Shown here one piece after another: positions 44,210 through 55,564 of a stretch of DNA of 64,000 nucleotides. Source of the DNA: Schistocerca nitens (lineage: Eukaryota > Arthropoda > Insecta > Orthoptera > Acrididae); NCBI RefSeq assembly GCF_023898315.1, contig NC_064614.1, forward strand, positions 1,052,334,432 through 1,052,398,431. The letters are read 5' to 3'. The position numbers were made by a program, and so were the translations under genes. Position 1 is the stretch's first letter. Each line of letters starts with the position of its first letter. The notes below the pieces were generated by a model that was not told where the DNA came from, did no database searches, and was given only the letters and a program-made list of their open reading frames with translations.

Positions 44210-45125
44210 CTCTGGTTTTGGAAAAGTCAATGATAATTGCCAGGGTTGGTTATATAATGATCTTATATGGACCGATGTAGAGCACGAATCGTTTACTGTT
44301 GCTCTCAGTCTGTGCTGAAGATTTCCTATGTGATCATAGTGAATCTGTTTCTCCAGGAGCGAGTGTTGGAACTAATTTAGGATCACTCTTTGTCGTGTGT
44401 TATCATTCGAATTATGGTGTGTTCTGTCAGTGTAATAACTGTGTCTCTTACCATTTCTTGTAGAAAGATTTCTTCTTTAGGCACACGTGGGAATGGATTT
44501 ATCCAGTTATTTGCTTCTTTGCTGTTGATCAGTAATTCAGCATGTCTGTATCTTGTGGGGTAAATTGGCAGGTTATTTACTATTTGTTTATAAGGTTCTA
44601 TAAACTCTATTCATCATGTGTGTTGTGTATATGCATTTATTGCTGTAAATCGGTTAATTACCCCAAAAATGCGTTCGACAGGAATACTTTGCATATGAAA
44701 TCTTGATGTCAAAGCATGCTTAATGTCATTGAGTTTTATAAAATCTCTCCATTTCATATTGTATTGTGCATTGTGTGTGAGGAATGCTACAGGGTTGGCC
44801 AGCCGTGGGTGCGTACAGTTCGTGAATTCTTCTTATTATAGCAGATGCTGTTGTTGTTTTCAAGGTATATAATGTGACATATTTAGAGAAAAGATCAAAA
44901 AAGCTACTAAAAATATGTCGCCACCTCGTGCAGTTGACGATGACCCAGGCATATCATCAGATACTAAATGCATTGGTTGCTTTGCTAGTAATGGGTGCAG
45001 TTCAATATTACGGCATTTATTTGTTGGCTTAATCTTCTGGCAACCGAGAAAGGTTTTGAAAAGCTGTTCAGTGTATCTTTGCACTTCACCGAAGTGACTC
45101 CATAATAGTAAGTACGCCAAATTAT
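44210..45125 (-). pseudogene. Ty3/Gypsy-like integrase remnant
   Basis: The minus strand reads WSHFGEVQRYTEQLFKTFLG, then CQKIKPTNK and HLVSDDMPG (first core Asp region). After stops come NPVAFLTHNAQYNMKW and SIPVERIFGVINRF (core Glu region). The HHCC zinc finger is only partly visible (the second Cys pair region CQK). Several stops and frameshifts occur. It may be part of the same kind of element as the integrase tail at 6570-6809. Confidence 0.75.
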
Positions 45126-45169
45126 AGACTCTCTACATGCACTAGGGATACATACACTCCTGATATTGA

Positions 45170-46985
45170 GTTCAAATAAATTTCGAACTTCCGCACGTGC
45201 CAGTCATCTCCAGGTGAGCCGTCGCAGAATGGCGAAAACGTCCTCCGTTCCGCAATACATAGCGCGCTGTAACTATTCTGCGCATGAATCGAAAACTTGT
45301 TAGATGAGTCACACTGCCCGCCGGCAGCGCCTCCTTGGTGGAATAGCGGAACTCAGTCGCCGGCTGCGTTGCTGTTTGCCGCGGCCGTCGACGCACTCTG
45401 TCGTCCTCGATTTGAGCAAATCGTGGAGATGATGGAATTACATGCACTGTTCAGCTGTCAGCCGCTGTCAGGGTTCAACATATTTTCCGCCAGACGTATT
45501 TCTACGGATGCTTTAATAATGAAGTCCCAGAAAGTTGTTGCTGTGGACAAAATCATTGACCGAGCGAGGTGGCGCAGTGGTTAGCACACTGGACTCGCAT
45601 TCGGGAGGACGACGGTTCAATCCCGCGTCGAGCCATCCTGATTTAGGTTTTCCGTGATTTCCCTAAATGGCTTCAGATTAATGCCGGGATGGTTCCTTTG
45701 AAAGGGCACGGCCGTCTTCCTTCCCTAATCTAATGAGACCGATGACCTCGCAGTTTGGTCTCTTCCCGCGAAATCAACCCAACCAAAAATCATTGTTTTT
45801 TCATACTCCATTGAATGTCGGGTAGAAATACAATGTTCAGCAACAGCGGATTTGCTTGGCCGCAAACGGCGGGTTTAATGTTGATGTTCAGTGCAGCGTT
45901 CTTTCGTGATGCGTGTGGTTTGACCTATATAAACCATACCACATTGGCACGGTATCTTGTAAATTCCGACCTTTCGTAGTAACAGATTGTCCTTTACTGA
46001 TCCCACAAGGTCCGCAATCTTCGATGGTGGGTGGAAAACCACTTTTATCCGAAATTTTCGGAGGATTCTTGATATTTTAAACGATGTGTTGCCAACGAAA
46101 GAAAGAAAAGCTTAAGATTGTTCCGGTGTGTTCTCCTATTATCCACTTTCCGCTTCTTAGTTTTAACTGTTAGTGCCCTGTTAATCTGCCGGATCGAATA
46201 CACATTTTCGCTGAATACTGTCTTTAGATGGGCGAGTTCTTCAGGTAAGCTATCTAGATCTGAGACAGTATGAGCTCTATGGACATGTGTTTTAATCACA
46301 CTCATGGTTTGCGACGGGTAATGGCAACTCGAAACTTACAGGTACAAATGAGTATGAATGGGCTTCCGATAAACTGGATGCCCTAGAGAACCATCATTCT
46401 TCTTTCGGAACAGGACATCCAAGAAAGGCAACCAAGCATCTTTCTCCATTTCTATGGTAAACCGGATGTTGCTATGAATGGAATTGAGGTGACGTATAAA
46501 CTCCATTAATTTGTCTTCTCCAAGAGGCCACACCACGAAAGTATCATCCACATACCTCCAAAAAATTGTTCGGTTCAGGGCAGCTGATTCAAGCGCTCTC
46601 TCCTCAAAATCCTCCATAAAACGTTTGGCCACCAAGTAAGACAGGGGGCTACCCCTTGGGACACCTTCAGTCTGTTCAAAATATTCTTAATTAAACATAA
46701 AATAAGTGGAGGAAAGGGCGTGCCTAAACAAAGCAGTGATATCAACAGGAAGCATGTTACCAGTGTCAAAGAATCTGCAAGAGGAACCTTTGTAAAAAGT
46801 GAGGCCACATCAAAACTTACTAGAAAGTCTGCATTGCTAAGACGAAGAATCCCAAGTCTATTGATAAAATCAGCTGAGCTTCGTACGTGATGTGTGCACT
46901 TGCCCACGAAAGCTCTCACCAAGGAGGCGAGATGTTTTGCTATATTATATGTAAGAGCTCCAGAGTTGCTCACATATCAGTTTCA
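45170..46985 (-). pseudogene. Penelope-like element (copy 2): RT, GIY-YIG and C-terminal region
   Basis: On the minus strand, in order: RT finger and palm with NADFLVSFDVASLFTKVPLA (first Asp, about 46810); the palm with RTIFWRYVDDTFVVWPLGED (active YVDD, about 46560); KDAWLPFLDVLFRKKNDGSL; a linker helix (46045-46305); and the GIY-YIG nuclease start GIYKIPCQCGMVYIGQTTR (about 45975-45915). The region ILSTATTFWDFIIKASVEIR follows, split from it by a SINE at 45559-45785. Stops and frameshifts interrupt it, and the 5' end is missing. Confidence 0.88.
45559..45785 (+). mobile_element. tRNA-derived SINE (family C) inside Penelope-like copy 2
   Basis: Head GAGGTGGCGCAGTGGTTAGC (A box) with GGTTCAATCCC (B box), and a body with GATTTAGGTTTTCCGTGATT and GAGACCGATGACCTCG. 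This is a widespread insect SINE type, from memory. The perfect target-site duplication AAAATCATTG is at 45549-45558 and 45786-45795. Confidence 0.93.
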
Positions 46986-47278
46986 CTTGCCAAATTTCAA
47001 GCTTTCGTCGGCGCTTGCACAGCAATGTAAATGGGTATGTGTCTTGAGCAGTTGTTCCTGTTATGGTATCCCTTGGCCCGTGCTGGTTGGAGGGAGGCAT
47101 GTATGGATTAACTCGTATATTTAATGACTTTCATAATTGTTGTTTAAAAGTATATATATATATATGTATATCAATATGTGGTGCCTTTCGCCTGCGCGAG
47201 CGAAATATTTATTCCATGACTTAGCGTTGCTCCATGGCGAGCGACCAAAAGTAAGGAAATCGGAATGTGGGACGTTGT
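46986..47278. other. Junction DNA between Penelope-like copy 2 and the Gypsy-like element
   Basis: It contains a short (TA)n run (about 47150-47164). The part after about 47180 may be the start of the Gypsy-like 5' LTR. Confidence 0.4.
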
Positions 47279-47500
47279 TACGGGACAGGATAACGAGAGG
47301 ACGTGTAGGAAGTGTGTGCAGTGAAACAGTCATAGTTAGCCGCCACACTGTATAATTTGTGTTTCTTAAGATTCACAAGCGATATGGAGTGTTAATGTGG
47401 AGTCTAGTAACGGTCCTAATACAGTCTGTTGCATTTCAAATGTAAATGCGCGTATTTAATTTCATCAAAGATGATGAACTATTATGTACTACAATGTTTT
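47279..47500 (+). repeat. 5' LTR remnant of the Gypsy-like element
   Basis: It aligns with 59751-59985, with substitutions and short gaps. Conserved blocks include AACGAGAGGA and CCACACTGTATAATTTGTGT. Exact LTR limits cannot be fixed by eye. Confidence 0.7.
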
Positions 47501-48449
47501 ATACGACTTAAGAACATTTGTTGGTCAATATTTGCTGTAGAAACATGATAAAAAGCATAGAGAAAGTTTTCTCTGCTAAAAAGAACTCATTTCTCTCGCA
47601 GACAATCATCGAATGACCAAATGCGAACGGCAGTGTTCCAATTCGAGAAAATTCTATGGAAGTTTTCTTTCTTTTACATTTCAAGAATTTTACAGACCAT
47701 CGTCGGAGTCGGCAGCTATTTTTCCACCCCGAGCGTAATTTGTTAGCGAGTACGAAATTACGTACGCTGTGGTAGAAGTCGACGCCGTTTGGGATATTGT
47801 CCTGCATAGAGATACAACGAGAGACACTACACACACTAGCTCAATAACAACGAGCTTCATATTACCAGCTTGAAGAACATTAATTTCTTCTCTTGAGCAG
47901 TAATATTATAAAAATGTCTAAAACGTGACAGGACCCACAACGAGTGAAACATAGACAGTCAACTATTTCCTGACCAAAAACAAGTTAATACATGATCATT
48001 CGGTTATATGTATTTAGTGTATATATTGTGATTACTTGTGATAAATGTGTATTTTACATTCTCTATATGTACTAATATTGGCATTGTATAATTTCATGTA
48101 CGAATGATGAAATCATTCTATGCGAGCTGCATTAGACATCAAGCAGCCGCGACGACGCGGGCTCATCACATATGACCTTCATGCGATTCTACTCTGCCGT
48201 AAAGGCAAGTATAATAGTGACATGCTAACTCATTGCACACAACTATGTAGATAACGACTGGGTTAGGATTGTTTGTAGCTTTAATTATTATTTGTTTTAG
48301 TACATGCAGAATGATATGTGTATTTTGTGTGTTCACACTTGTGGAGAGACATTCTGGGATATAGAATCTGATGTGTATTATCGTGGGGTAAAACTTAATT
48401 TTGTCCCGAGTAAAGTAATTAAAAGAATAGTGAACAACTGAATTCTTAT

Positions 48450-50510
48450 GGTTAAAACCAGATCACAGTTTAAAATTCAGAGAGAACAGGAAGCGAATGA
48501 GCAGCCCAGTGGTGATGAACAAAACCCAGGCAGATGCTGGCCAAGGACAATCCAAAGATCCTATGGCTGAGATCTTAAATCAAGTGAAACTTTAGATAAA
48601 TACCTTAACTAGTTTAGGTGCAGAACAGTCTCACATGTCTGCTATTCAAATGCCTATGTCTGCTAAGCAAGTGAATATTTCAACAACAGTGGAAAATTTA
48701 GCTTCGGAACAGTCTCGCATATCTGCTACACTAGCGAATACTTCAACAACAGTTGAGAATTTAGCTTCGAAACAGCCCAACATGTCAGATACTCTGAGGA
48801 ATGTGTTGACTGAGCAAGTGAATATGTCAGTTAACAGGAGGCTATTTCTGCAAATGTAGAAACCATAGCTGTGGAACAGGCAAATATAGTGGCTAAAGTA
48901 ACAAATCTGACCATCACAGTGAGCAATTTAGTTACAGAACAGGCAGAGTTAGCCGAGACAGTAAAGGGTATAACGAATAAAGTGAACGAACTGTCCACAG
49001 GGGAAGATTATGTTAAAGTACTAGCTGATGTGAGTACTTTGCCAAATGAACAGAGAGAAAACAGGAAATAAATAAATAGTATGAAGCAAACCCACGAACA
49101 ATTTCCGATCGAAGTAAACCGTGTATACAGTGAAACTGAACCCTTGCGGGAGGAGACAACAAGTAGAGGTACAAAACTTGGCCTCAACAGTAAGGGAATT
49201 AGCGTCCGGATATGAAGGGCGAATGGAATAAAGTTATAAGGAAAAACCGAGCAGTTTAAGCCACAATTAGATGACTGGATCGTGAACAAGGAACAGCAGG
49301 TGATATTGTGTGTTAACAAACGTATCGAGGAAACGGCAGAGAATATAGTGTGTGAAGGCCTTCCGTTATCTCGCCAAATAGTTCAAGAGTTGAAGGAAGT
49401 TCGCGAGCAGATAGGAATCGTGTTCCAAAGATGGAAAGGAGAAGTTACACAGAATTTGCAATCGTGCACTCAAATCTCAAAGGATAGAAGAACTGCGTAG
49501 GGGGGAGGGGGGGGGGGGGCTTCGGAAGAAAGGAAGGAAGGCGGCTATAGTGGCGATCTACAGGTAGAAATCAGAGCTCGGGTGATGAGCAGTATCCCGA
49601 TACAAGCCCTAACGAAGAGATGTATCGAAGTGTATCATCTGTGAGTGATTATACGAGATCTATCATGAAAGAGAAAATTTTAAAGCATAGGAAACTCCAA
49701 ATTTTTTTCCGGAAAAGAATACATTAAATCCTGTGTCGTATTTATTAGACGATTCAGAGGAGTGTTACCACGAGCTTGGTCTGATCGACAGAAAATAGAA
49801 TATTTATCATGATACATCCAATGCGATGATAGTCTGTGAGTGTCTGACGTAATAGACACGTGTCACACCTACGAAGAATTTGAGAAGGCATTTCTCAATA
49901 GATATTGGTCAAGAGGCATTCAGGAGAGAGAACCCGAAACCTTTCTCTTACCGAAACGAGAATTTAAGGAGATACTTCGAAAAATATTTGAATAAAGCAT
50001 GGTATTGGGATCAACTAACAGATACAAAAGTGTGATAATGATCATAAGTTTAGCTTCCGATGGAGATCAGGGAAAAACTGCTGCATGTTTCAGAAAATAA
50101 TCTGGAAGAAAACGTGTCCGCAGTAGATTCAATCGATTTGGTACACTAGGAACAAAGATATCCTGTCAAATGGAAAATAGGCGGATAGGCTATAACAGTA
50201 ATAACGGAAGAATGAGTGGAAGACACTTGGATAATTTTCATCGATCCAATATGAATAATGGTTACAACAATGGAGCAAACTGTATGGAACAACAGAATAA
50301 CGGAAGAAATTATGAGCAGATGTAATATTAGTATCTGTTTCGATAGCTTAAATAATAGTACATTCAATAATCTAACCATGCAGGCTAATAAAAGCCATAC
50401 AATTCGTGTAAAAATTTCTTATATCGTCGCTGAGCAGCGACTACCTGATATTTCCAAGAATATCTTACGCGCCACGGAGCAGAAAGCGAATTGTTCATAA
50501 ATTGTATCGA
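48450..50510 (+). pseudogene. Gypsy-like gag remnant with coiled-coil repeats
   Basis: Beginning near MVKTRSQFKIQREQEANEQP, it carries repeats of the type TTVENLASEQSRISATLANT (about 48640-48840), then LTITVSNLVTEQAELAETVK (48880 on), giving a long coiled coil. A capsid-like part follows (TYEEFEKAFLNRYWSRGIQE, about 49870-49930) and an Asn/Gly/Arg-rich tail (NNGRMSGRHLDNFHRSNMNN). Many stops and frameshifts occur. Its architecture (coiled coil, capsid, basic tail without CCHC) parallels the gag at 28-30.4 kb on the other strand. Confidence 0.75.
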
Positions 50511-50642
50511 TAGTGATATTTTGTGTTTCTTATTTTTTGACAGCTGAAGAATAGTAATCCTCTTCTGTTACCACAGTCCTGATATATTTTTTAAAAAGAC
50601 TGCGGACGTGTATGTGGCTTGATCCACAATCACTAATTAGTT

Positions 50643-50923
50643 TTTATTGATTGGCGACTCCATAGTGTCCTGTGCACTACGACCAGATAATGGGTATACT
50701 TGAAAGGAGAGACAGCATTGGTCGTATATTTTTGTTTACTATCGCAAAATCGATTTTCGGTCACTTAGTGACCATCTTCAGTCTATGAGATCGCCGTAAG
50801 GTTATTGACACCAGTGCTTACTAATTTAAGTTATATATTACAGCACTGAAGATGGTCACTAAGTGACCGAAAATCGATTTTGCGATAGTAAACAAAAATA
50901 TACGACCAATGCTGTCTCTCCTT
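50643..50923. mobile_element. Fold-back hairpin element with perfect 82-bp arms
   Basis: The arms 50701-50782 and 50845-50926 are exact reverse complements over 82 bases, with a 62-base loop. A 13-bp duplication TCACTAATTAGTT lies at 50630-50642 and 50924-50936; its second copy overlaps the end of the right arm, so the left boundary includes 58 bases outside the arm. There is no coding capacity. Perfect arms imply recent formation or gene-conversion-like repair. Confidence 0.88.
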
Positions 50924-51520
50924 TCACTAATTAGTTATTATAAAATATTACTATTGTGCAGTAATAATAGTAATAATGGCGTGTGACGAGGGCCTCCCGT
51001 CGGATAGACCGCTCGCGTGGTGCAAGTCTTTCGATTTGATGCCACTTCGGTGACTTTTGCGTCGATGGGGATGCAATGATGATGATTAGGACAACACAAC
51101 ACCCAGTCCCTGAGCGGAGAAAATCTCCAACCCAGCCGGGAATCGAACCCGGGCCCTTAGGATTGACAGCTTGTCGCGCTGAAAACTTTTTTTTTCTTTT
51201 TCTTACAGCACCTTAGACCGCTTTTTTTCCATACGCTACCTTTTTTTTACATTTATTTGTTGGTATTCTATTTGGATATAAAATTAGGCAGGTCACAAAC
51301 ACAAAATGAAATGCATACTCTGCAAAAAAAAATCATTGTAAAACAAATCATAAAGTTAAAGGAAGGGGGATGTTGTCTTTTATTTATTTATTTTCAATAA
51401 AGATCACTCTGTTAAAAGGAACATGTAGATCATTTCATGGTGTAGTATGTGCATTACATATTGAGTAGTGAGAGAAGCGTGAGGTTCATTATCAGCATTC
51501 AAACGTGCACACCGACTGCA

Positions 51521-51718
51521 AAAAATGGTTCAAATGGCTCTGAGCACTATGGGACTCAACTGCTGTGGTTATCAGTCCCCTATAACTTAGAACTACTTAA
51601 ACCTAACTAACCTAAGGACATCACACACATCCATGCCCGAGGCAGGATTCGAACCTGCGACCGTAGCAGTCGCACGGTTCCGGACTGCGCGCCTAGAACC
51701 GCGAGACCACCGCGGCCG
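51521..51718 (-). mobile_element. tRNA-derived SINE (family S), copy 7
   Basis: Minus-strand copy. The target-site duplication GCACACCGACTGCA is at 51507-51520 and 51719-51732. It is inserted in the 3' end of the RT-less LINE and is therefore the youngest layer of that stack. Confidence 0.94.
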
Positions 51719-51739
51719 GCACACCGACTGCACCCGGCA

Positions 51740-53043
51740 CATCCCAACTGCATCGTGGGTCGAGGAAGACTGCCTGAAGATAGTTGGCAAAGGTTTTCCG
51801 ATAGTGTGACCAACTATGAACCTCATTGTGGGCTTGCTGCAAGAAATACCAGAAGTCAAGTCGCGACTTGGCAGCACCCCCATAGAGGTACGCGATCGTC
51901 CAACCTTTCACCCAAATGATCGACTCACTCTGTGGATGTAAGAAGGAAGCAAGTGTAACATGTTGCGGGGTCACACCGAGGTAGCAAGCTACCATCTGTC
52001 TTCCTAGGAGCCAGACGTCCTCCACCGCGATACAAGTTAAGCGGGCATAGTGGAGTGTCCACTAGTCCAGTTGCATGGAGCCGGTGGTTGGTGTTGAACT
52101 TGCCACAGGCGACAGAGAACCACAGTGCCCGAACGAAGGTAGGAAGGAATTTTTGGTGCACGTGTGTCCAAATCTTCGGCCAATGCAAACTGGGGTGTTT
52201 GAGTTCAATGACATTACGACTTGTCCGTCGTAGCAGCCAAACATAATAATCCTTCGCGTTATGCGGTCTCGTGCGCGGAAGCTCGTCTCTGATATAACTA
52301 AGTTCCACGATAAATGTTGATACATGCGCAAAATGTGGCCTAATGTTGCCCACCGCCACCGGAGGTGTGTAGGACGCTGGAACCAGGAGATCCAGTAGGC
52401 GGGATGTAAGGGAATCAACCCCGCTACGCCATTGCTTGTACATCGTGGCTAGAAGGAGCGCCGTCGCTCGGCAGTGAACATTCGTAATTCCGAGTCCCCC
52501 CTTGTCCGTAGGGAGCGTGAGCGTTGTGTATCGCACCTTGAGGGGCGAACCAATCATCACAAAATAGCCTAGTGCTGATTGAAGTCGACGTCCGAGCTTG
52601 AGTGGTAGGGGGAGGATCTGCGAAATATGCACCATTCGAGAACCGACATAAGTGTTCAGATACTCGACTCGCTGCAAAGGATCAAGGGGCCGTAGGAGAT
52701 GTTGTCGGACAATGATGCGTGTCCCAAACGTCGCGAAAGCCATTCCCCTGGCCGACGGAAGGTAATACACGTTTTCCACTGGGAAGCCATCTCGCACGTA
52801 AACTGCCACCCCACTCCCATTGTGATCTCGATGTGACGAATAGGATTGGTAGCCTGCGATGTATGGGAGTGCAGCTATGTGGACTTCCGGCAGCAAAGAA
52901 AAATCCACATCAGTTGCCCAAATCGTTTCCTTCAGTAGGTGTATTTTGGCAGGTGAACGCACGTCATTTATATTTAATGTCGCAATACGGTTCGCATGGC
53001 GTCGAATCCCACTCTGTCGAGGCGGAACAACATCTCCCTGCAT
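51740..53043 (-). pseudogene. LINE ORF2 with in-frame internal deletion (endonuclease start fused to C-terminus)
   Basis: The frame 53043-51925 stays open for about 372 codons. It begins with the endonuclease N-terminus (RIATLNINDVRSP; LPEVHIAAL; SSHRDHNGSGVAVYVRDGFP). At GMAFATFGTRI it passes straight into post-RT sequence (LDPLQRVEYLNTYVGSRMVH; TLTLPTDKGGLGITNV). The catalytic endonuclease C-terminus and all RT motifs are missing, yet the frame is kept. Near 51980-52025 the true frame shifts to LASFLHPQSESIIWVKGWTI and QAHNEVHSWSHYRKTFANYL. Start codon use is uncertain. Confidence 0.8.
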
Positions 53044-53098
53044 CGGCGCTGAGTTAGAAGACGTTCTCCCGCCCCTCTCCCTTCACCTTCAGCAATTA

Positions 53099-54458
53099 TT
53101 AGGCCGTCTTCTTGAGTGCCGACTGCCTCTGTATGACGTCCGGCGCCTCCTCAATATCGTCATACCACACCTTTTCAGGCAGTGATATATTCGTGTCCAC
53201 AGCCACAGCATCTGCGTCTGGAGAGCCAACTGGCTGTGATTCCTCTTCAGAATCACCAAGTCCCTGTACCGTTAATGTGACAGACCGCTGCCGGTCTGAT
53301 CGATCCGTTTCCATTGCCTCATCCTGTTTCGTAGAGGCTGTTGTGTCGTCTTGGTCCACAGGCACATCGTCGTAGGGGAAGGGGAGTCATCCCGAGGAGA
53401 TGTCGTGCGACGCCACCGTTTCCTTCTTTTTCACGGAACGTTGTTTGCGTGACCTTCCTTCCGTGTCCTCAGATTGTAAGGAATCACGGCTGCCCGACAG
53501 GAAAGCATCCTTAGGAACTGGAAGTGTTTCGAGTCCCATCGTTGTACTTGGCGGGAGTTCGGTCGAAACTGATGTTGTCGTCACAGAGTGCGTTCCTGAC
53601 GGAACAGCATCCGCAGTAGCTGGAACTGCTTCGTGTACTATCGGTGTGCTTGGTGGGAGTTCGGTCTCATCTGATGTTGCCGCCGTAGATTGTATGCTCG
53701 ATGGAGCAGCATCCCCTGTCATCCCGACGTCTGCTACAAGGTTTCGGAGAGTGATATCTTGATCTTCCATCGGGGCTGTGTCCTTTCGGTCATCAGCGGA
53801 CGCTGTGAGGGCTTTGGCATAGGTGCTCGGTAGTACTGTCATCGCCGGCGACGGCTCCCGCACATCTGAAGGCAATTGCGTAATCCGCCGTTGCATACAG
53901 TTTGACCTGAGGTCTCCCTCCTGGCCACAGCCAGAACATGTACGTGGTTGACCATCGTAAATCACCACCGCCCGACAACCACCAATTGTCAGATAGAACG
54001 GTACATGCTTTTGAAGATCAATAGTGATGTGTCGCACTCTTTTAAGAACGGGGTACATGGCGAACTGTGTCCAACGTTCTGCCGTGTGACCATGTACCGT
54101 GCCGTATGGCTTAAAAGCCTCGATAACTTCGTCAGCCGGGAGCTCAAATGGCAGCTCAAAAACACGTATTGTCCGTACACCCAGACCAGCATGTTCTACA
54201 GTAACCGTGCCTACATTCCCGTCACCATGGCAAAATCGGAGACCTGCTTTTGTCGCCTGTAGAATTCTCTCACACGCCGCGTCATTTACCATCTTAACAT
54301 ACATCGTCGGACTAATGGTGGGGGTGAATTCCGACAATATCGTTTGGCGGTATCTTGATTTCCTCTCGAATGAATCGCTCCACTGCTAAAGCCTTTGGTC
54401 GTTCGAAGTCTTTGCAGAAATTGAATCGTAATGTAGTTTTCCCGTACTTGTTCGCCAT
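53099..54458 (-). pseudogene. LINE ORF1 (nucleic-acid-binding), nearly intact
   Basis: It begins MANKYGKTTLRFNFCK. A one-base shift in a C-rich run near 54315 moves the frame to TISPTMYVKMVNDAACERIL. Next are an RRM-like segment (TIRVFELPFELPADEVIEAF KPYG) and one zinc-knuckle-like motif, CSGCGQEGDLRSNC, in which the expected His is Asp. A Ser/Thr/Pro-rich tail follows. An in-frame TGA at 53387-53389 interrupts it, and the frame continues to 53099. ORF1 proteins of this type coat LINE RNA. One shift and one stop suggest a fairly young copy. Confidence 0.8.
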
Positions 54459-54608
54459 GATCGTTGTTACTAGCCCGCGCGCAGACTAAGTCCACAAGTA
54501 AACAAAACTCGCACACGCCGCACTGGCGGAAGTATCGGACCTCCACTTCGCACGGCAGCTAGCACCGAACTGCCACTCAGCTACCGGGGGCGGACACTAT
54601 TGTGCAGT

Positions 54609-55564
54609 GCTATGTGAGAATTTGTGTGTGCAGCTAAGATGAAATGTCGAAAATGTTAAAGGACTTTATTTAAACAAACAGCCAGCAAGATATAAAATTG
54701 AAATGTACGGAGCCTATTGTTGGCAATACTGACTAAGGTAATTAAATTGGGTATTGTGCTCTCAAATGCTGTAGTGCCTGCTTATTGCTTAAAGTATTTG
54801 TACGCTAACCATCTCCCATTAATGGCAACGGAAATAACGGTGTTTTTATAGTTTTCATACGGCTACCAGGGACCGACTGCATGTCGGCAAACGTCGTAGT
54901 TAAGGCAGAAGGTGCATTGTTATTTACCTTGTTTGTGATTTAAATCCAATTTCTTTTAATGTGTGGTGTAGTATAGCAAAGAAAATTTCCACGTCTGTTT
55001 CGTCCCTTAGGTTTCTCTGTCCGTAGTTGCTATGTCTCATATCCGGTCGTGATCGAACATGTTCACGACACAAATAAATTAAGTGGCATTGCGAACTCTG
55101 TTCTTAATCTTGAGAACGCTACGCCTTCTGCAAACGATTTCAGGTGACATATAAACTATCACATACAGTACTGAAGTTTTTGAAAAGTCTTTGCTTTTCC
55201 CGCCAAGAAGTGTTGCAAAACTCACAACAGATTTCTGAATATTCACAAGAGAACAATAATTTAATCAAAATATAAATAATTAAAAAAACACCACACAGAA
55301 CAGGAACAGAAAGAGGCGATAATGACGGTAGAAATCAAGGACTAAGTAATCAAACGATCTACGAGGCGAGGCCAAGGCCAACAAATAATCAAGCGTGGCG
55401 AGAAAAAATACCGGTCGTAGTCGAAGCAATTGGTGACAATAACAGAGCGACTAGACCGAGCAATTTAAATTGAATCCGATCGGATTACGCCTCAGAGGTT
55501 TCGTCTATAAAAGAGTAATGGGGGCAATCAATCACCTGCAAATTGTTTTAGATATAACGATGGA
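54609..55564 (+). other. Gypsy-like gag-pol spacer, no clear domain
   Basis: AT-rich, with stops in all frames. The part from about 55290 (Arg- and Asn-rich in one frame: ERGDNDGRNQGLSNQTIYEA) may be the gag-protease linker. Confidence 0.45.

Larger units (their letters stand above)
51183..54572 (-). mobile_element. RT-less two-ORF LINE derivative (about 3.4 kb)
   Basis: It has a 5' leader with ATG 54456-54458 (MANKYGKTTLRFNFCKDFER), ORF1, then an ORF2 in which most of the endonuclease and the whole RT have been deleted, then a 3' region ending in a long A-rich tail (seen as T-rich at 51186-51200). It is inserted in sense with SINE B. A family S SINE lies near its 3' end (51521-51718). Confidence 0.82.
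50963..54595 (-). mobile_element. SINE B, split by an RT-less LINE in its tRNA-like head
   Basis: On the minus strand the element starts GTCCGCCCCCGGTAGCTGAG (54576-54595). The LINE insert (about 54572 to 51183) follows. SINE B resumes at TCAGCGCGACAAGCTG, with B box GGTTCGATTCCCGG, body and an (ATT)n-like tail (to 50963). The outer 13-bp target duplication ACTATTGTGCAGT at 50950-50962 and 54596-54608 belongs to the SINE. It is carried within the Gypsy-like element. Confidence 0.88.
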
